64,000 nucleotides of DNA from Mesorhizobium sp. M00.F.Ca.ET.216.01.1.1 (GTDB taxonomy: Bacteria > Pseudomonadota > Alphaproteobacteria > Rhizobiales > Rhizobiaceae), in the NCBI RefSeq assembly GCF_004010325.2, contig NZ_SADR02000011.1:121222-185221 (forward strand). Direction: 5' to 3'. Positions 1-8,500 of this stretch are shown piece after piece. The translations under genes and the position numbers were made by a program. The notes under the pieces are model-generated. The model was not told where the DNA came from, searched no databases, and saw nothing but the letters and a program-made list of their open reading frames with translations. Position 1 is the stretch's first letter. Each line of letters begins with the position of its first letter.

Positions 1-783
1 GACTCACTCGGCCTCGGCGCTTCCAAGGTCGATACCGCCTACACCGGCATGGACAAGGCCATCGAGACCGTCAATGCGATCAAGGTCAAGCTTGTTGCCG
101 CCTTCGGCGCGACCGACACCGACAAGGATAAGATCCAGACCGAAATCACCGCCCTCCAGGCACAGCTGAAGGCTTATGCCGACGGCGCCACCTTCTCCGG
201 CACCAACATGCTGTCGGTGTCCAATGCGACCGGCACGGCTGCCGATGTGAAAGTCGTGTCCGCTTTCAACCGCACCTCCGCCGGTGTGTCTTCGATCAGC
301 ACGATCGACGTCAATGTCGAAAACATCAAACTGTACGATGCCGGCGCCGCGCCAACCAAGAAGGGTATTATCGATGCTGTCCGTCTTGGCACGACCGGCG
401 CAATCACGGGCACGGCTCAGGTTCCGACACCAGGTGCGGCGCCCGCGGCCGGCGATACCTACTCGGTCTCTTCACTGACCGTTCAGGGCCACAGCGATGC
501 ACAGATTCAGCAGCAGATGTTGGTCGTCGACGCCGCGCTCAAGGACATGACGAACGCCGCGACAAACCTCGGCGCCGCCAAGAGCCGCATCGACCTGCAG
601 AAGACCTTTACTCAGAGCCTGATGGATTCCATCGATCGCGGTGTCGGCCAGCTCGTCGACGCCGACATGAACAAGGAATCGACCCGCCTTCAGGCGCTGC
701 AGGTCCAGCAACAGCTCGGTATCCAGGCGCTGTCGATCGCCAACGGCTCGTCGCAGTCGATCCTGTCGCTCTTCCGCGGCTGA
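1..783 (+). CDS. Flagellin, 5'-truncated by the window edge
   Basis: Subunit of the flagellar filament, exported by the flagellar type III system. Frame 1 is open from the first base, so the N-terminal domain lies outside the window; about 260 residues remain. The C-terminal D0/D1 helix is clear, ending in LSIANGSSQSILSLFRG. The next flagellin (1053-2051) matches it throughout, and a 52-residue stretch from IDLQKTFTQ to LSIAN is identical. The middle part is variable and Ala/Thr/Gly-rich, as expected for the surface-exposed region. Followed by its own terminator at 813-850. Family assignment is certain; which flagellin paralogue this is cannot be told. Confidence 0.95.
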   Translation, partial: DSLGLGASKVDTAYTGMDKAIETVNAIKVKLVAAFGATDTDKDKIQTEITALQAQLKAYADGATFSGTNMLSVSNATGTAADVKVVSAFNRTSAGVSSISTIDVNVENIKLYDAGAAPTKKGIIDAVRLGTTGAITGTAQVPTPGAAPAAGDTYSVSSLTVQGHSDAQIQQQMLVVDAALKDMTNAATNLGAAKSRIDLQKTFTQSLMDSIDRGVGQLVDADMNKESTRLQALQVQQQLGIQALSIANGSSQSILSLFRG

Positions 784-812
784 TCGCCTACAGCCTAAGT
801 TCGGTCATCTTG

Positions 813-850
813 AAATCGGGCCGCGCCATCAGCGCGGCCCGATTTCTTTT
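813..850 (+). terminator. Rho-independent terminator of the first flagellin gene
   Basis: A GC-rich perfect stem (815-826 paired with 832-843, loop 827-831), extended by A/T pairs and followed by TTTCTTTT. It lies 30 bases after the flagellin stop codon. Confidence 0.9.
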
Positions 851-916
851 GTGCAAAAACCCACCCCCGCAAAGTGCCGCTTCTCCCTCGCCAGGTTATT
901 GCTTTTAAGAAGGCAT

Positions 917-947
917 TAACCATATCGCGGTAGTCATGGTTAACCAT
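917..947. promoter_or_regulatory. TTAACCAT direct repeat and ATGGTTAACCAT palindrome upstream of the second flagellin
   Basis: TTAACCAT occurs at 917-924 and again at 940-947. The second copy is half of the perfect 12-bp palindrome ATGGTTAACCAT (936-947). The site is 106 bases before the flagellin start at 1053 and after the preceding terminator, so it is placed for control of this gene. TTAACCAT resembles a CtrA half-site known from Caulobacter; binding here is only an inference. Confidence 0.4.
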
Positions 948-1052
948 TCGCTTTAGGACGGACAGACCGGTCGGTCGATTGGCATGACGCCATCCCGTCG
1001 AACAGGTTGACCAGGCATGCGCAAGCACGCCTACTTTTTGAAGGGGTGCATC

Positions 1053-2051
1053 TTGGCAAGCATTATGACGAACGCTTCGGCGTTGACCGCGCTTCAGAGT
1101 CTCAACGCCACAAACAAGTCGCTTGAACAGACACAGGCCCGTATCTCGACGGGCTACCGCGTCTCCGAAGCCGCCGACAATGCCGCCTATTGGTCGATCG
1201 CCACGACGATGCGCTCCGACAATCAGGCGCTGTCAACGGTGCAGGACGCTCTCGGCCTCGGCGCTTCCAAGGTCGACACCGCCTACACCGCGATGAACCA
1301 AGCGATCGAGACGATCAACGCTATCAAGGTTAAGATCGTTGCCGCTACCGGCGCCTCTGATTCCGACAAGAGCAAGATCGACGTCGAGATCAAGTCGCTG
1401 CAGGCTCAGCTTAAGAGCTATGCCGATGGCGCTACCTTTTCGGGCACCAACTATCTCTCGGTCAATTCCACTGTCGCCTCGGGAAGCCCTTCGGCCGGTG
1501 TCGCCCTTGACGCCAAGATCGTCTCCGCCTTCAATCGTAACGCTGCAGGCAACGTGACCCTGGCTACGATCGACATCAAGGTCGACGCGATCAAGCTCTA
1601 CGATGCGGCAGCCACGACCAATACCACCAAAGGCATTCTCGAAGGCGTCCGGCTTGGAACCACCGGTCTACGCGACAACACAGCGATCACGCCGGCAGCC
1701 AACGCAGCCATTGCCGCGACCGACGGCTACGCCATCTCCACGCTTTCGGTCAAAGGCTACAGCGACGCCCAGATCGCCCAAATGCTCAAGGTCGTCGACA
1801 CCGCACTTGGCGAGATGACCGACGCCGCCACCGTGCTTGGTTCCGACAAGAAGCAGATCGATCTGCAGAAGACGTTCACCCAGAGCCTGATGGACTCCAT
1901 CGACCGTGGTGTCGGCCAGCTCGTTGACGCCGACATGAACAAGGAATCGACCAGGCTGCAGGCGCTTCAGGTCCAGCAGCAGCTTGGCATCCAGGCACTA
2001 TCGATCGCCAACAGCAACTCGCAATCCATACTGGCGCTGTTCAAGAGCTAA
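1053..2051 (+). CDS. Flagellin, complete, probable TTG start
   Basis: Filament protein of 332 residues. The N-terminal D0/D1 domain reads (M)ASIMTNASALTALQSL and continues with the conserved SLEQTQARISTGYRV segment; the C-terminal helix ends NSNSQSILALFKS. The longest frame opens at ATG 1017, but an AAGGGG ribosome site at 1041-1046 sits just before TTG 1053, and the N-terminus after that TTG matches rhizobial flagellins, so I chose TTG. ATG 1065 is a further alternative. It is a monocistronic unit between two terminators, second of a tandem pair. Residues of the C-terminal 52-residue block equal those of the first flagellin although many codons differ, pointing to selection on protein sequence. 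Confidence 0.93.
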   Translation: MASIMTNASALTALQSLNATNKSLEQTQARISTGYRVSEAADNAAYWSIATTMRSDNQALSTVQDALGLGASKVDTAYTAMNQAIETINAIKVKIVAATGASDSDKSKIDVEIKSLQAQLKSYADGATFSGTNYLSVNSTVASGSPSAGVALDAKIVSAFNRNAAGNVTLATIDIKVDAIKLYDAAATTNTTKGILEGVRLGTTGLRDNTAITPAANAAIAATDGYAISTLSVKGYSDAQIAQMLKVVDTALGEMTDAATVLGSDKKQIDLQKTFTQSLMDSIDRGVGQLVDADMNKESTRLQALQVQQQLGIQALSIANSNSQSILALFKS

Positions 2052-2075
2052 GACGCCGGCTGATCATCCTGTTTC

Positions 2076-2114
2076 GACGAAAGGCCGCGCCGCAAGCGCG
2101 GCCTTCTTCGTCTC
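2076..2114 (+). terminator. Terminator of the second flagellin gene
   Basis: Stem AAGGCCGCGC (2081-2090) paired with GCGCGGCCTT (2096-2105), loop CGCAA, with outer GACGA/TCGTC pairing. Located 25 bases after the stop codon. Confidence 0.85.
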
Positions 2115-2185
2115 CGCCTATCATCTTCGCACAAGCTTCGCAGTCTAGTGTTCTGGCGGACAGTCATGCTGGGAGCGATTGAACC

Positions 2186-3832
2186 GTGCCGGAACAGATC
2201 CAGAGCATCATCTCCAATCTCCAGGGATTTGGCGTCAAGCGCCTCGCCATGCTGGCCGGCATCGCTGCGCTGGTGATGACCGTCATCGGCGTCGCCTCGG
2301 TCTATCTCAACCGTCCGGCCTACGAAACGCTCTATGTCGGGCTTGAACGCTCGGACGTAAACCAGATCGGCCTCGTGCTCGGCGAGGCCGGCATCGGCTT
2401 CGACGTAGGCGCCGATGGCACGACCGTGCTGGTGCCGGCCGGCACCACCGCGCAGGCGCGTATGCTGCTCGCCGAAAAAGGCCTGCCGACCAGCGCCAAC
2501 GCCGGCTATGAACTGTTCGACAATGTCGGCTCGCTTGGCCTGACATCCTTCATGCAGCAGATCACCCGGGTGCGCGCGCTCGAGGGCGAGATCGCGCGCA
2601 CCATCCAGTCGATCGCCGGCATCAAGGCGGCGCGCGTCCACATCGTCATGTCCGAGCGCGCCAATTTCCGCCGCGACGAGCAGCAGCCCTCCGCCTCGGT
2701 CGTCATCCGCTACTCCGGCATCGACGCCGAAAAGAGCGCCATGTCGATCCGCCATCTCGTCGCCGCCGCCGTTCCCGGCCTTTCGGCCGACAAGGTCACC
2801 GTGCTCGATTCCGACGGCAACCTGCTGGCCGCCGGCGACGATCCCAGCAACACCAGCGCCGCCCGCACGCTGGGCGTCGAGCAGACCGTCGAGGCGCAGA
2901 TCGGCGACAACATCCGCCGCGCGTTGACCCCCTATCTCGGCCCCGACAATTTTCGCGCCAGCGTCAAGGCCGACGTCAACACCGACACCCGCCAGACGGA
3001 AGAGACCATCTTCGATCCGGAGTCCCGCGTCGAGCGCTCGGTGCAGTCGGTGCGTGCCAACGAGAACAACAACCAGAAGCAGGCATCGTCGCCGACCAGC
3101 GTCGAGCAGAACCTGCCCGAGACCCAGACCACCAGCACCGAGGGTCCGCAATCCTCCTCGCAGAACGACCGCAAGGAGGAGATCACCAATTACGAGATCA
3201 ATTCGAAGAGGATTGCCACTGTCTCCAACGGCTATTCCGTGACCAAAATGTCGATCGCCGTCGTCGTCAACCAGCAGCGCCTGATGACCATCCTCGGCAA
3301 GGACGCCACGCCGGAGCAGGTTGCCAAGCGCGTCGCCGACATCCAGAAGATGGTTGCGTCGGCCACCGGCTTTGATGACAAGCGCGGCGATGTCATCGAC
3401 GTTTCGGCGGTCGAGTTCATCGACGGGCTGGACGGCGAGCCGATCGAGCAGCCGGGCATGCTGGCATCGATCGGGCAACATACCGGCACCCTTATCAATG
3501 CCGGTGCGTTTATCGTCGTGGTGTTCCTGGTCGCCTTCTTCGGCCTCAAACCGATGGCGGCCGCATTGACCGCGCCAGCCAAGCCTGCCATCGCCGGGCC
3601 GAGCTTCGACGATGTCCAACGTTCGCTGCCGACGCCCGACGCCGCTGCCGATGGGTCCGCCACGGCCGTCGGCGCCTTGCCCGGTGCCCGCCCTGGCCCC
3701 ACCCCGCTCGATGACCTTCGCCAGAAGATCAGGCCCGCGCCACAGGAGCGGCTTGCCCGCATGGTCGATATCAATGAGGAGCGCACCGCGCAGATCCTGC
3801 GCAAATGGGCTGCCCAGGAAGTCGCGGGGTAG
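2186..3832 (+). CDS. fliF: Flagellar M-ring protein FliF
   Basis: Forms the membrane-embedded MS ring of the basal body, housing the export gate and anchoring the rotor. 548 residues, normal for the family. An N-terminal membrane helix lies at about residues 20-45, followed by the YscJ-like periplasmic domain (LYVGLERSDVNQI; VRALEGEIARTIQSI). A low-complexity segment covers about 285-335, and a second membrane helix (GAFIVVVFLVAFFGL) about 440-455. The cytoplasmic C-terminus (ARMVDINEERTAQILRKW) would bind FliG. The start is GTG 2186, preceded by GGGAGC. The stop is three bases before the FliH-like gene, so it heads that operon. In Sinorhizobium meliloti fliF is followed by visN/visR; that is not the order here. 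Confidence 0.97.
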   Translation: MPEQIQSIISNLQGFGVKRLAMLAGIAALVMTVIGVASVYLNRPAYETLYVGLERSDVNQIGLVLGEAGIGFDVGADGTTVLVPAGTTAQARMLLAEKGLPTSANAGYELFDNVGSLGLTSFMQQITRVRALEGEIARTIQSIAGIKAARVHIVMSERANFRRDEQQPSASVVIRYSGIDAEKSAMSIRHLVAAAVPGLSADKVTVLDSDGNLLAAGDDPSNTSAARTLGVEQTVEAQIGDNIRRALTPYLGPDNFRASVKADVNTDTRQTEETIFDPESRVERSVQSVRANENNNQKQASSPTSVEQNLPETQTTSTEGPQSSSQNDRKEEITNYEINSKRIATVSNGYSVTKMSIAVVVNQQRLMTILGKDATPEQVAKRVADIQKMVASATGFDDKRGDVIDVSAVEFIDGLDGEPIEQPGMLASIGQHTGTLINAGAFIVVVFLVAFFGLKPMAAALTAPAKPAIAGPSFDDVQRSLPTPDAAADGSATAVGALPGARPGPTPLDDLRQKIRPAPQERLARMVDINEERTAQILRKWAAQEVAG

Positions 3833-3835
3833 ATC

Positions 3836-4459
3836 ATGCCCTCAGCGCTTTTCGACCTCCTGCCGGATTTCGGCGCACGCACGCAGCGCGTCGGCCAGCC
3901 TCAAGCTACAGCCGAACCTGAGCGCAAGCCGGACGCGCCGGCGCCGAAGGCCGACATTGGCGCGCTGATCGCCGAGGCGGTCACCGAAGCAGAAGCCGCA
4001 CTCGAGGCGCGCCTTGCGGTTGCCCATCAGGCAGCGCTCGAAGCGGAACGCCAGGCCAATGCCGAAGAAGCAAGGGCATTTCTCGAAAGCTTCGGCGGCG
4101 ATGTCGGCAGAACCATCGCGGCACGTGTTGACACCATGGAGGCGCGCGTGAGCGACCTCGTCGGCGCCACCGTTGCCCGCATCATCGGCGGCATCGTCAG
4201 CGACGATTTGCAGAAACGCTCGATCGAGGCCCTTGGCCGCACGATCAGCGACGCCATCGGTGACACCGAGGCGGTGCGTATAGCTGTACGCGGACCACTC
4301 TCGCTGTTCGAAACGCTAAAAACCTCGCTCGGCCCTCGTGCGGCCAATCTGGATTTTGTCGAGGCGCCTGGCTTCGACCTCACGGTCGCGATCGACGAAG
4401 CGGTGTTCGAAACGCGCATCGCCGAATGGTCGGCAGCCCTGTCGGAGGCCCTGTCATGA
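3836..4459 (+). CDS. FliH-like flagellar assembly protein
   Basis: A 207-residue soluble protein. Residues 1-45 are a Pro/Ala-rich head, about 45-110 an Ala/Glu-rich helix (likely coiled coil), and about 110-205 a domain resembling FliH/V-ATPase subunit E (DLVGATVARIIGGIVSDDLQ; FDLTVAIDEAVFETRI). FliH binds and controls the export ATPase FliI; FliI itself is not in this window. Placement between fliF and motB, starting three bases after fliF and overlapping motB by ATGA, supports a flagellar export role. The identification rests on architecture and context, since FliH sequences diverge strongly. Confidence 0.72.
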   Translation: MPSALFDLLPDFGARTQRVGQPQATAEPERKPDAPAPKADIGALIAEAVTEAEAALEARLAVAHQAALEAERQANAEEARAFLESFGGDVGRTIAARVDTMEARVSDLVGATVARIIGGIVSDDLQKRSIEALGRTISDAIGDTEAVRIAVRGPLSLFETLKTSLGPRAANLDFVEAPGFDLTVAIDEAVFETRIAEWSAALSEALS

Positions 4460-5763
4460 GCGTTGCCGACGCCGGCGAAGCCAGGCACGAGATCATCATC
4501 GTCCGGCGCGGTCACGACGATCACGACGAAGGTCACCATGGCGGTGTCTGGAAGATCGCCTTCGCCGATTTCATGACCGCCATGATGTGCTTCTTCCTGG
4601 TCATGTGGCTGATCAACGCCGCCAACGACCAAACCAAGGCGGCCGTCGCCAGCTACTTCAATCCGGTCAAGCTGGTCGACCGCACTGCGAGTCGCAAGGG
4701 CCTCGAAAATCTCGGCGACGGTCCGAGCAAGGCCGGACTGACAGCCGACGACCCGCAGGACGCGACGAGCAAGTCCGGGCAAAACGGCAAGAGCGGCGCT
4801 GGTTCCTCAGATAGCAAGCTGGCGAAGGAATCGGCGCAAGACGCGAACCTGTCCGACGAACATCTCTTTGCCGATCCCTATGCGGTTCTGTCGGAGATCG
4901 CCACCGATACCGGCGTCATGCAGAACGTCAGCCAGAAAGGCGATGGCGGCGTGCAGGATGCCGGCCCGGCGACCGGCGCGTCCGGCGGCGTATCCTACCG
5001 AGACCCCTTCGCTCCGGATTTCTGGTCGCAGCAGGTGGCCGCACCCGGCGCCGAGGCAAGCGCCGAACGCACCAGGATCGAAGGCGATCCGGCCAAGCCG
5101 GGCGACAAGGTCGCCGAAACCAAAATACCCAAGGTCAAAGCCGTGCCGCCAATGCCGCCGGTGACGGCCGCGCCGCTCGAACCGCTGGCGCCATCCGCGC
5201 CGGACAAGGCTGCGTCGAAGCCGGCCGCGCAGGCGCCAAAGGTCGAAACCAAGGCTGAGGAGACAAAGCCCGACGCCATTGAAAAGGCGCCGAGCGCCGC
5301 CGCCCTCAAGGTGGCCGCCGAGGTCAAGCAGCAATTGACAGATGCCTTCAAGCCGGGCGACAAGCTGCATGATGGCGTCTCGGTCGAGGCCACCGGCAAG
5401 GGCGTCGTCATCTCGATCACCGACCAGTTCGATTTCGGCATGTTCGAGATCGGCTCGGCCTTGCCGCGCCGCGAACTGGTGTTGGCGATGGAAAAGATCG
5501 GCCGCATCGTCAACGGCCAGAAAGGCACCATCAGCATCAACGGCCATACCGATGCGCGGCCGTTCCGCAGCGACAGCTACGACAACTGGCGGCTGTCCAC
5601 CGCCCGCGCCCATTCCGCCTACTACATGCTTGTCCGCGGTGGCGTCGACGAGCGCCGCATCACCGAGGTCGCCGGCTTCGCCGATCGCCAGCCGAAGGAT
5701 CCCGCCGATCCGATGGCCGCCGCGAACCGCCGCATCGAGATCCTGATGGCGACCGACGGATGA
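4456..5763 (+). CDS. motB: Flagellar motor stator protein MotB
   Basis: Stator subunit that couples proton flow to rotation and anchors the stator to peptidoglycan. 435 residues. It has a His/Asp-rich cytoplasmic head, then WKIAFADFMTAMMCFFLVMW: one membrane helix with Asp38 at its base, the expected proton-binding residue. A long Lys/Ala/Pro-rich linker (about 75-285) follows. The C-terminal OmpA-like peptidoglycan-binding domain shows INGHTDARPF, NWRLSTARA and AANRRIEIL. Start ATG 4456 overlaps the stop of the FliH-like gene; a longer frame begins at 4426 but would overlap more. The stop overlaps the motC start (ATGA at 5760). motA is not in the window. Confidence 0.96.
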   Translation: MSVADAGEARHEIIIVRRGHDDHDEGHHGGVWKIAFADFMTAMMCFFLVMWLINAANDQTKAAVASYFNPVKLVDRTASRKGLENLGDGPSKAGLTADDPQDATSKSGQNGKSGAGSSDSKLAKESAQDANLSDEHLFADPYAVLSEIATDTGVMQNVSQKGDGGVQDAGPATGASGGVSYRDPFAPDFWSQQVAAPGAEASAERTRIEGDPAKPGDKVAETKIPKVKAVPPMPPVTAAPLEPLAPSAPDKAASKPAAQAPKVETKAEETKPDAIEKAPSAAALKVAAEVKQQLTDAFKPGDKLHDGVSVEATGKGVVISITDQFDFGMFEIGSALPRRELVLAMEKIGRIVNGQKGTISINGHTDARPFRSDSYDNWRLSTARAHSAYYMLVRGGVDERRITEVAGFADRQPKDPADPMAAANRRIEILMATDG

Positions 5764-7139
5764 GACGCGCGACCGTCATCGGCCGCGCCATCGGCCTGTT
5801 GCTGCTGACCGCCGGGCATCCGTCGGCGGGATCCGCCCAGGATGCGTTGCAGCCGTATCAGCTGGTGCGTTCGCTGCAACTCGTCCAGGACCGCATCGCC
5901 TCCGGCGACCATGCCGCTCTGCCGATGCAGGCCAAGCTGCTCGAAATGGCCGACGCGCGCTTTCGTGCGGCAAGTTCGCAGGATTTCAAGGAACCGAAGA
6001 ATTTCCGTGCCTTGCTTGTCTATGGCATGAGCGGCGGCAACCCGGTGACCGTCGAGGCGGCCACGTCGCGCGCCGAGACGGACCCGCAAAGCCTGGCCGT
6101 CGCCAGGGGCATCATCAGCTATCTGAACGGACGGCCGCCCGAGGCGATTGAAACGCTGAAGCCGATCGACCCGATGACGCTGCCGGGCGACCTCGGCGCG
6201 TTCCTTGCCCTGGTCAAGGGCTCGCTGCTTGCCACCGACGAACCGGCCGCGGCGCTGAAGCTGCTCGACGATGCCCGCCTGCTCAGCCCCGGCACGTTGG
6301 TCGAGGAAGCCGCGCTACGCCGCTCCGTCGGCATCGCCACCACGCAAGGTGACGCAGCACGCTTCGCGCTTGCCTCAACCCAGTATGTCGAGCGTTATCT
6401 CTATTCGCCCTATGCCAGCCAGTTCGCAGACTCCTTCGTTTCCGGCGTCATCACGCTGCATATGGCGATCAGTCAGGACAAGCTCGCCGACATCACCTCT
6501 ATGATGGATGCCGAACGTGAGAAGGTGATCTACCTTCGCATAGCCCGTCGGGCCGCGATTGACGGGCTGACCGAACTATCCGCCTTTGCCTCGGCCAAGG
6601 CCGAACAGGGCCGCGATGGCATCCACAACGAGGACGACCCGCGCGCCCTGCTCTATTCCAGCCTCTCCACGGTCACGTCGGGCACCATCGACGACGTACG
6701 CGCGAGGCTGAACAAGATCGATCGCAGCAGGCTTTCCGAGGGCGACCGTGCCTTGCTCGATGCCGCGCAAGCCGTCGCTGGTGAGGTGATTGCGCCGCCG
6801 ACGGCACTTCCGGGAGAGAAGTCCGCCCCTGCAGCCGCAGAACAGCAGCCGGTGCCCGAAACCGTGGCCGCGGAAAAACCGGATGAGGACGGCCTGCCGC
6901 CGGTCGAAGGTGCGATGTCCGAGCAATCGGCCGTCCAAGCATCCAGCGGTCCAGCCGCAACGGCACCGGAAACGCCGGCTGCAGCAGCAGCCTCTGGCGA
7001 TGCGGCGGCTGTCTTGCCGACGTCGGCCCTTGCAACTGCCGCCGGCCTCGACCCCGGCGATCCCACGGACGCCGCCATGATCAACGCCCGCCACCAACTC
7101 GATTTGATCGACCAGATACTTGGAGCCGCCCCGAAATGA
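5760..7139 (+). CDS. motC: Periplasmic motility protein MotC
   Basis: Rhizobial motor protein described from S. meliloti as a periplasmic partner and chaperone of MotB. 459 residues with a signal peptide (RAIGLLLLTAGHPSAGSAQ, cleavage near 27). A repeat-like helical body follows (about 30-340; LVRSLQLVQDRIASGDHAALP), then a Pro/Ala-rich tail (about 345-430) and a short conserved C-terminal helix (ARHQLDLIDQILG). It overlaps motB upstream and fliK downstream by four bases each, so translational coupling across motB-motC-fliK is likely. The assignment comes from motifs plus invariant gene order in rhizobia. Confidence 0.93.
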   Translation: MRRATVIGRAIGLLLLTAGHPSAGSAQDALQPYQLVRSLQLVQDRIASGDHAALPMQAKLLEMADARFRAASSQDFKEPKNFRALLVYGMSGGNPVTVEAATSRAETDPQSLAVARGIISYLNGRPPEAIETLKPIDPMTLPGDLGAFLALVKGSLLATDEPAAALKLLDDARLLSPGTLVEEAALRRSVGIATTQGDAARFALASTQYVERYLYSPYASQFADSFVSGVITLHMAISQDKLADITSMMDAEREKVIYLRIARRAAIDGLTELSAFASAKAEQGRDGIHNEDDPRALLYSSLSTVTSGTIDDVRARLNKIDRSRLSEGDRALLDAAQAVAGEVIAPPTALPGEKSAPAAAEQQPVPETVAAEKPDEDGLPPVEGAMSEQSAVQASSGPAATAPETPAAAAASGDAAAVLPTSALATAAGLDPGDPTDAAMINARHQLDLIDQILGAAPK

Positions 7140-8500
7140 CTACCAGCCTCGGCCAGGCCCTTCCGGAAATTGTCTCCGCACGTGCCCCGTCGAAGCCGGC
7201 GGCGGCAAGCGGAAAGAGCGAGGACACCAGCTTCGGCGAAATGGTGCGTGGCACCGACACGTCCACGCCGGAAAACCAGCGGACAACCGGGCAGCACGAC
7301 GCCCGATGGGCCAAGCACGCCTCCGCCGGCCCCGGCAAGGGAGAGCCGACCCGCAGCGAGCAAGGCAAGATTGCTTCACCGAAACTGCCTGCCGGGAAAA
7401 CCGCAAGGAACAGTGCGGATGCCAAGCTGAGCGAGGCCTCTGCCGATACGGAGCAGACTGCAAATGCAGTGTCGCTTCAGGACCAGTTGCCGTTGCTGAT
7501 GGCGCTCCACGATATCAGGCATTTCTCGACGTCGGCCAAGGCGGATGGAGACAATGCGGCAACGGATGAGCAGTTGCAGGATACGGCGCTCGATGGCCAG
7601 CTCCGTTCTCCCGCACCATTGTCTTCCAGGAAGCAACGTCCGGCATCTGATGTCGATAGCGGCGCCCTTGAAGCAATGTCGCGGTCAGAACGCGCTTCGA
7701 TTGCAGCGGGCCTGTCCGGACAGAAAACAGGCACTGTCGGACCTGGTCCAAGTGAGACCTTGCCGCAAGATGGTACGGCGTTTCATTTGCCGGGGGATGA
7801 GGCTGTAACCGATGCCTCGCAAGCGAAGCGGTCGGAGCCAGCGACCAAGGGACTTGAAGCAGTCCAGTCGGCAGCACCGTCCGAACGGGGAAGGCTGGCC
7901 TCGTCAGCCGCGCGCGTCAACATCGTCGCCGAGCAGAGTTTTCCCGCGCCGGCGCAACATCCGATGAGCCAGGCGGCGTCCGCCGTTATTGACGCGATCG
8001 CTTCCGATGGCGGCCTGCGACAGGCGCTTTCGACACCCTCCGCAGCCTCCCAGATTGCCAGCTCTGTTGCCGTTCCGACACATACATTGAAGATCGAGCT
8101 TCATCCGGCCGAACTCGGCATGGTCACGGCCAGCCTGCGGCTCGCCGGAGAGCAACTTTCCATCGAACTGAAGCCGGAAACCCACGCAGCATACCGCCGT
8201 CTCACCGCCGACAGCGAGGCCATCGTCAAGTCTCTGCGCGGGCTCGGTTTCGACGTCGACAAGGTCGCCATCCTGCAACCCTCGATAGCAGTGCCGGCGG
8301 CCACCCGTACCGATGCCAGCAGCTCCTTGCCGATGTCACCAGGTCGTGATCAGTCCTCCTTTCAGCCCGGGAACTCAAGTGGCAACAATGCCGGTTCCGG
8401 CGGTCAGCAACCGGGAAGGAACCACAACAATGACGCCCAGGAATTTGGCCGCGCTGCTTCACCTGCTCGCGAGCGCGCTGGCGACGATATATTCATCTAG
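7136..8500 (+). CDS. fliK: Flagellar hook-length control protein FliK (formerly MotD in rhizobia)
   Basis: Secreted ruler that sets hook length and switches export from hook to filament substrates. 454 residues. Residues 1-300 are low-complexity and hydrophilic, typical of the ruler part. The conserved hook-length domain lies at about 315-385 (TLKIELHPAELGMVTASLRL; SLRGLGFDVDKVAI). A Gln/Asn/Gly-rich tail closes the protein. Codons in the ruler region are less GC-biased at third positions than in neighbours, as expected under weak constraint. It overlaps motC by four bases and the transglycosylase gene by 71 bases. Confidence 0.92.
   Translation: MTTSLGQALPEIVSARAPSKPAAASGKSEDTSFGEMVRGTDTSTPENQRTTGQHDARWAKHASAGPGKGEPTRSEQGKIASPKLPAGKTARNSADAKLSEASADTEQTANAVSLQDQLPLLMALHDIRHFSTSAKADGDNAATDEQLQDTALDGQLRSPAPLSSRKQRPASDVDSGALEAMSRSERASIAAGLSGQKTGTVGPGPSETLPQDGTAFHLPGDEAVTDASQAKRSEPATKGLEAVQSAAPSERGRLASSAARVNIVAEQSFPAPAQHPMSQAASAVIDAIASDGGLRQALSTPSAASQIASSVAVPTHTLKIELHPAELGMVTASLRLAGEQLSIELKPETHAAYRRLTADSEAIVKSLRGLGFDVDKVAILQPSIAVPAATRTDASSSLPMSPGRDQSSFQPGNSSGNNAGSGGQQPGRNHNNDAQEFGRAASPARERAGDDIFI

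Noticed and set aside
2048..3619. 523-codon open frame on the minus strand opposite fliF
   Set aside because: It is a high-GC shadow of fliF, with no family-like sequence; the same holds for other long minus-strand frames opposite flhA, motC and pepF.
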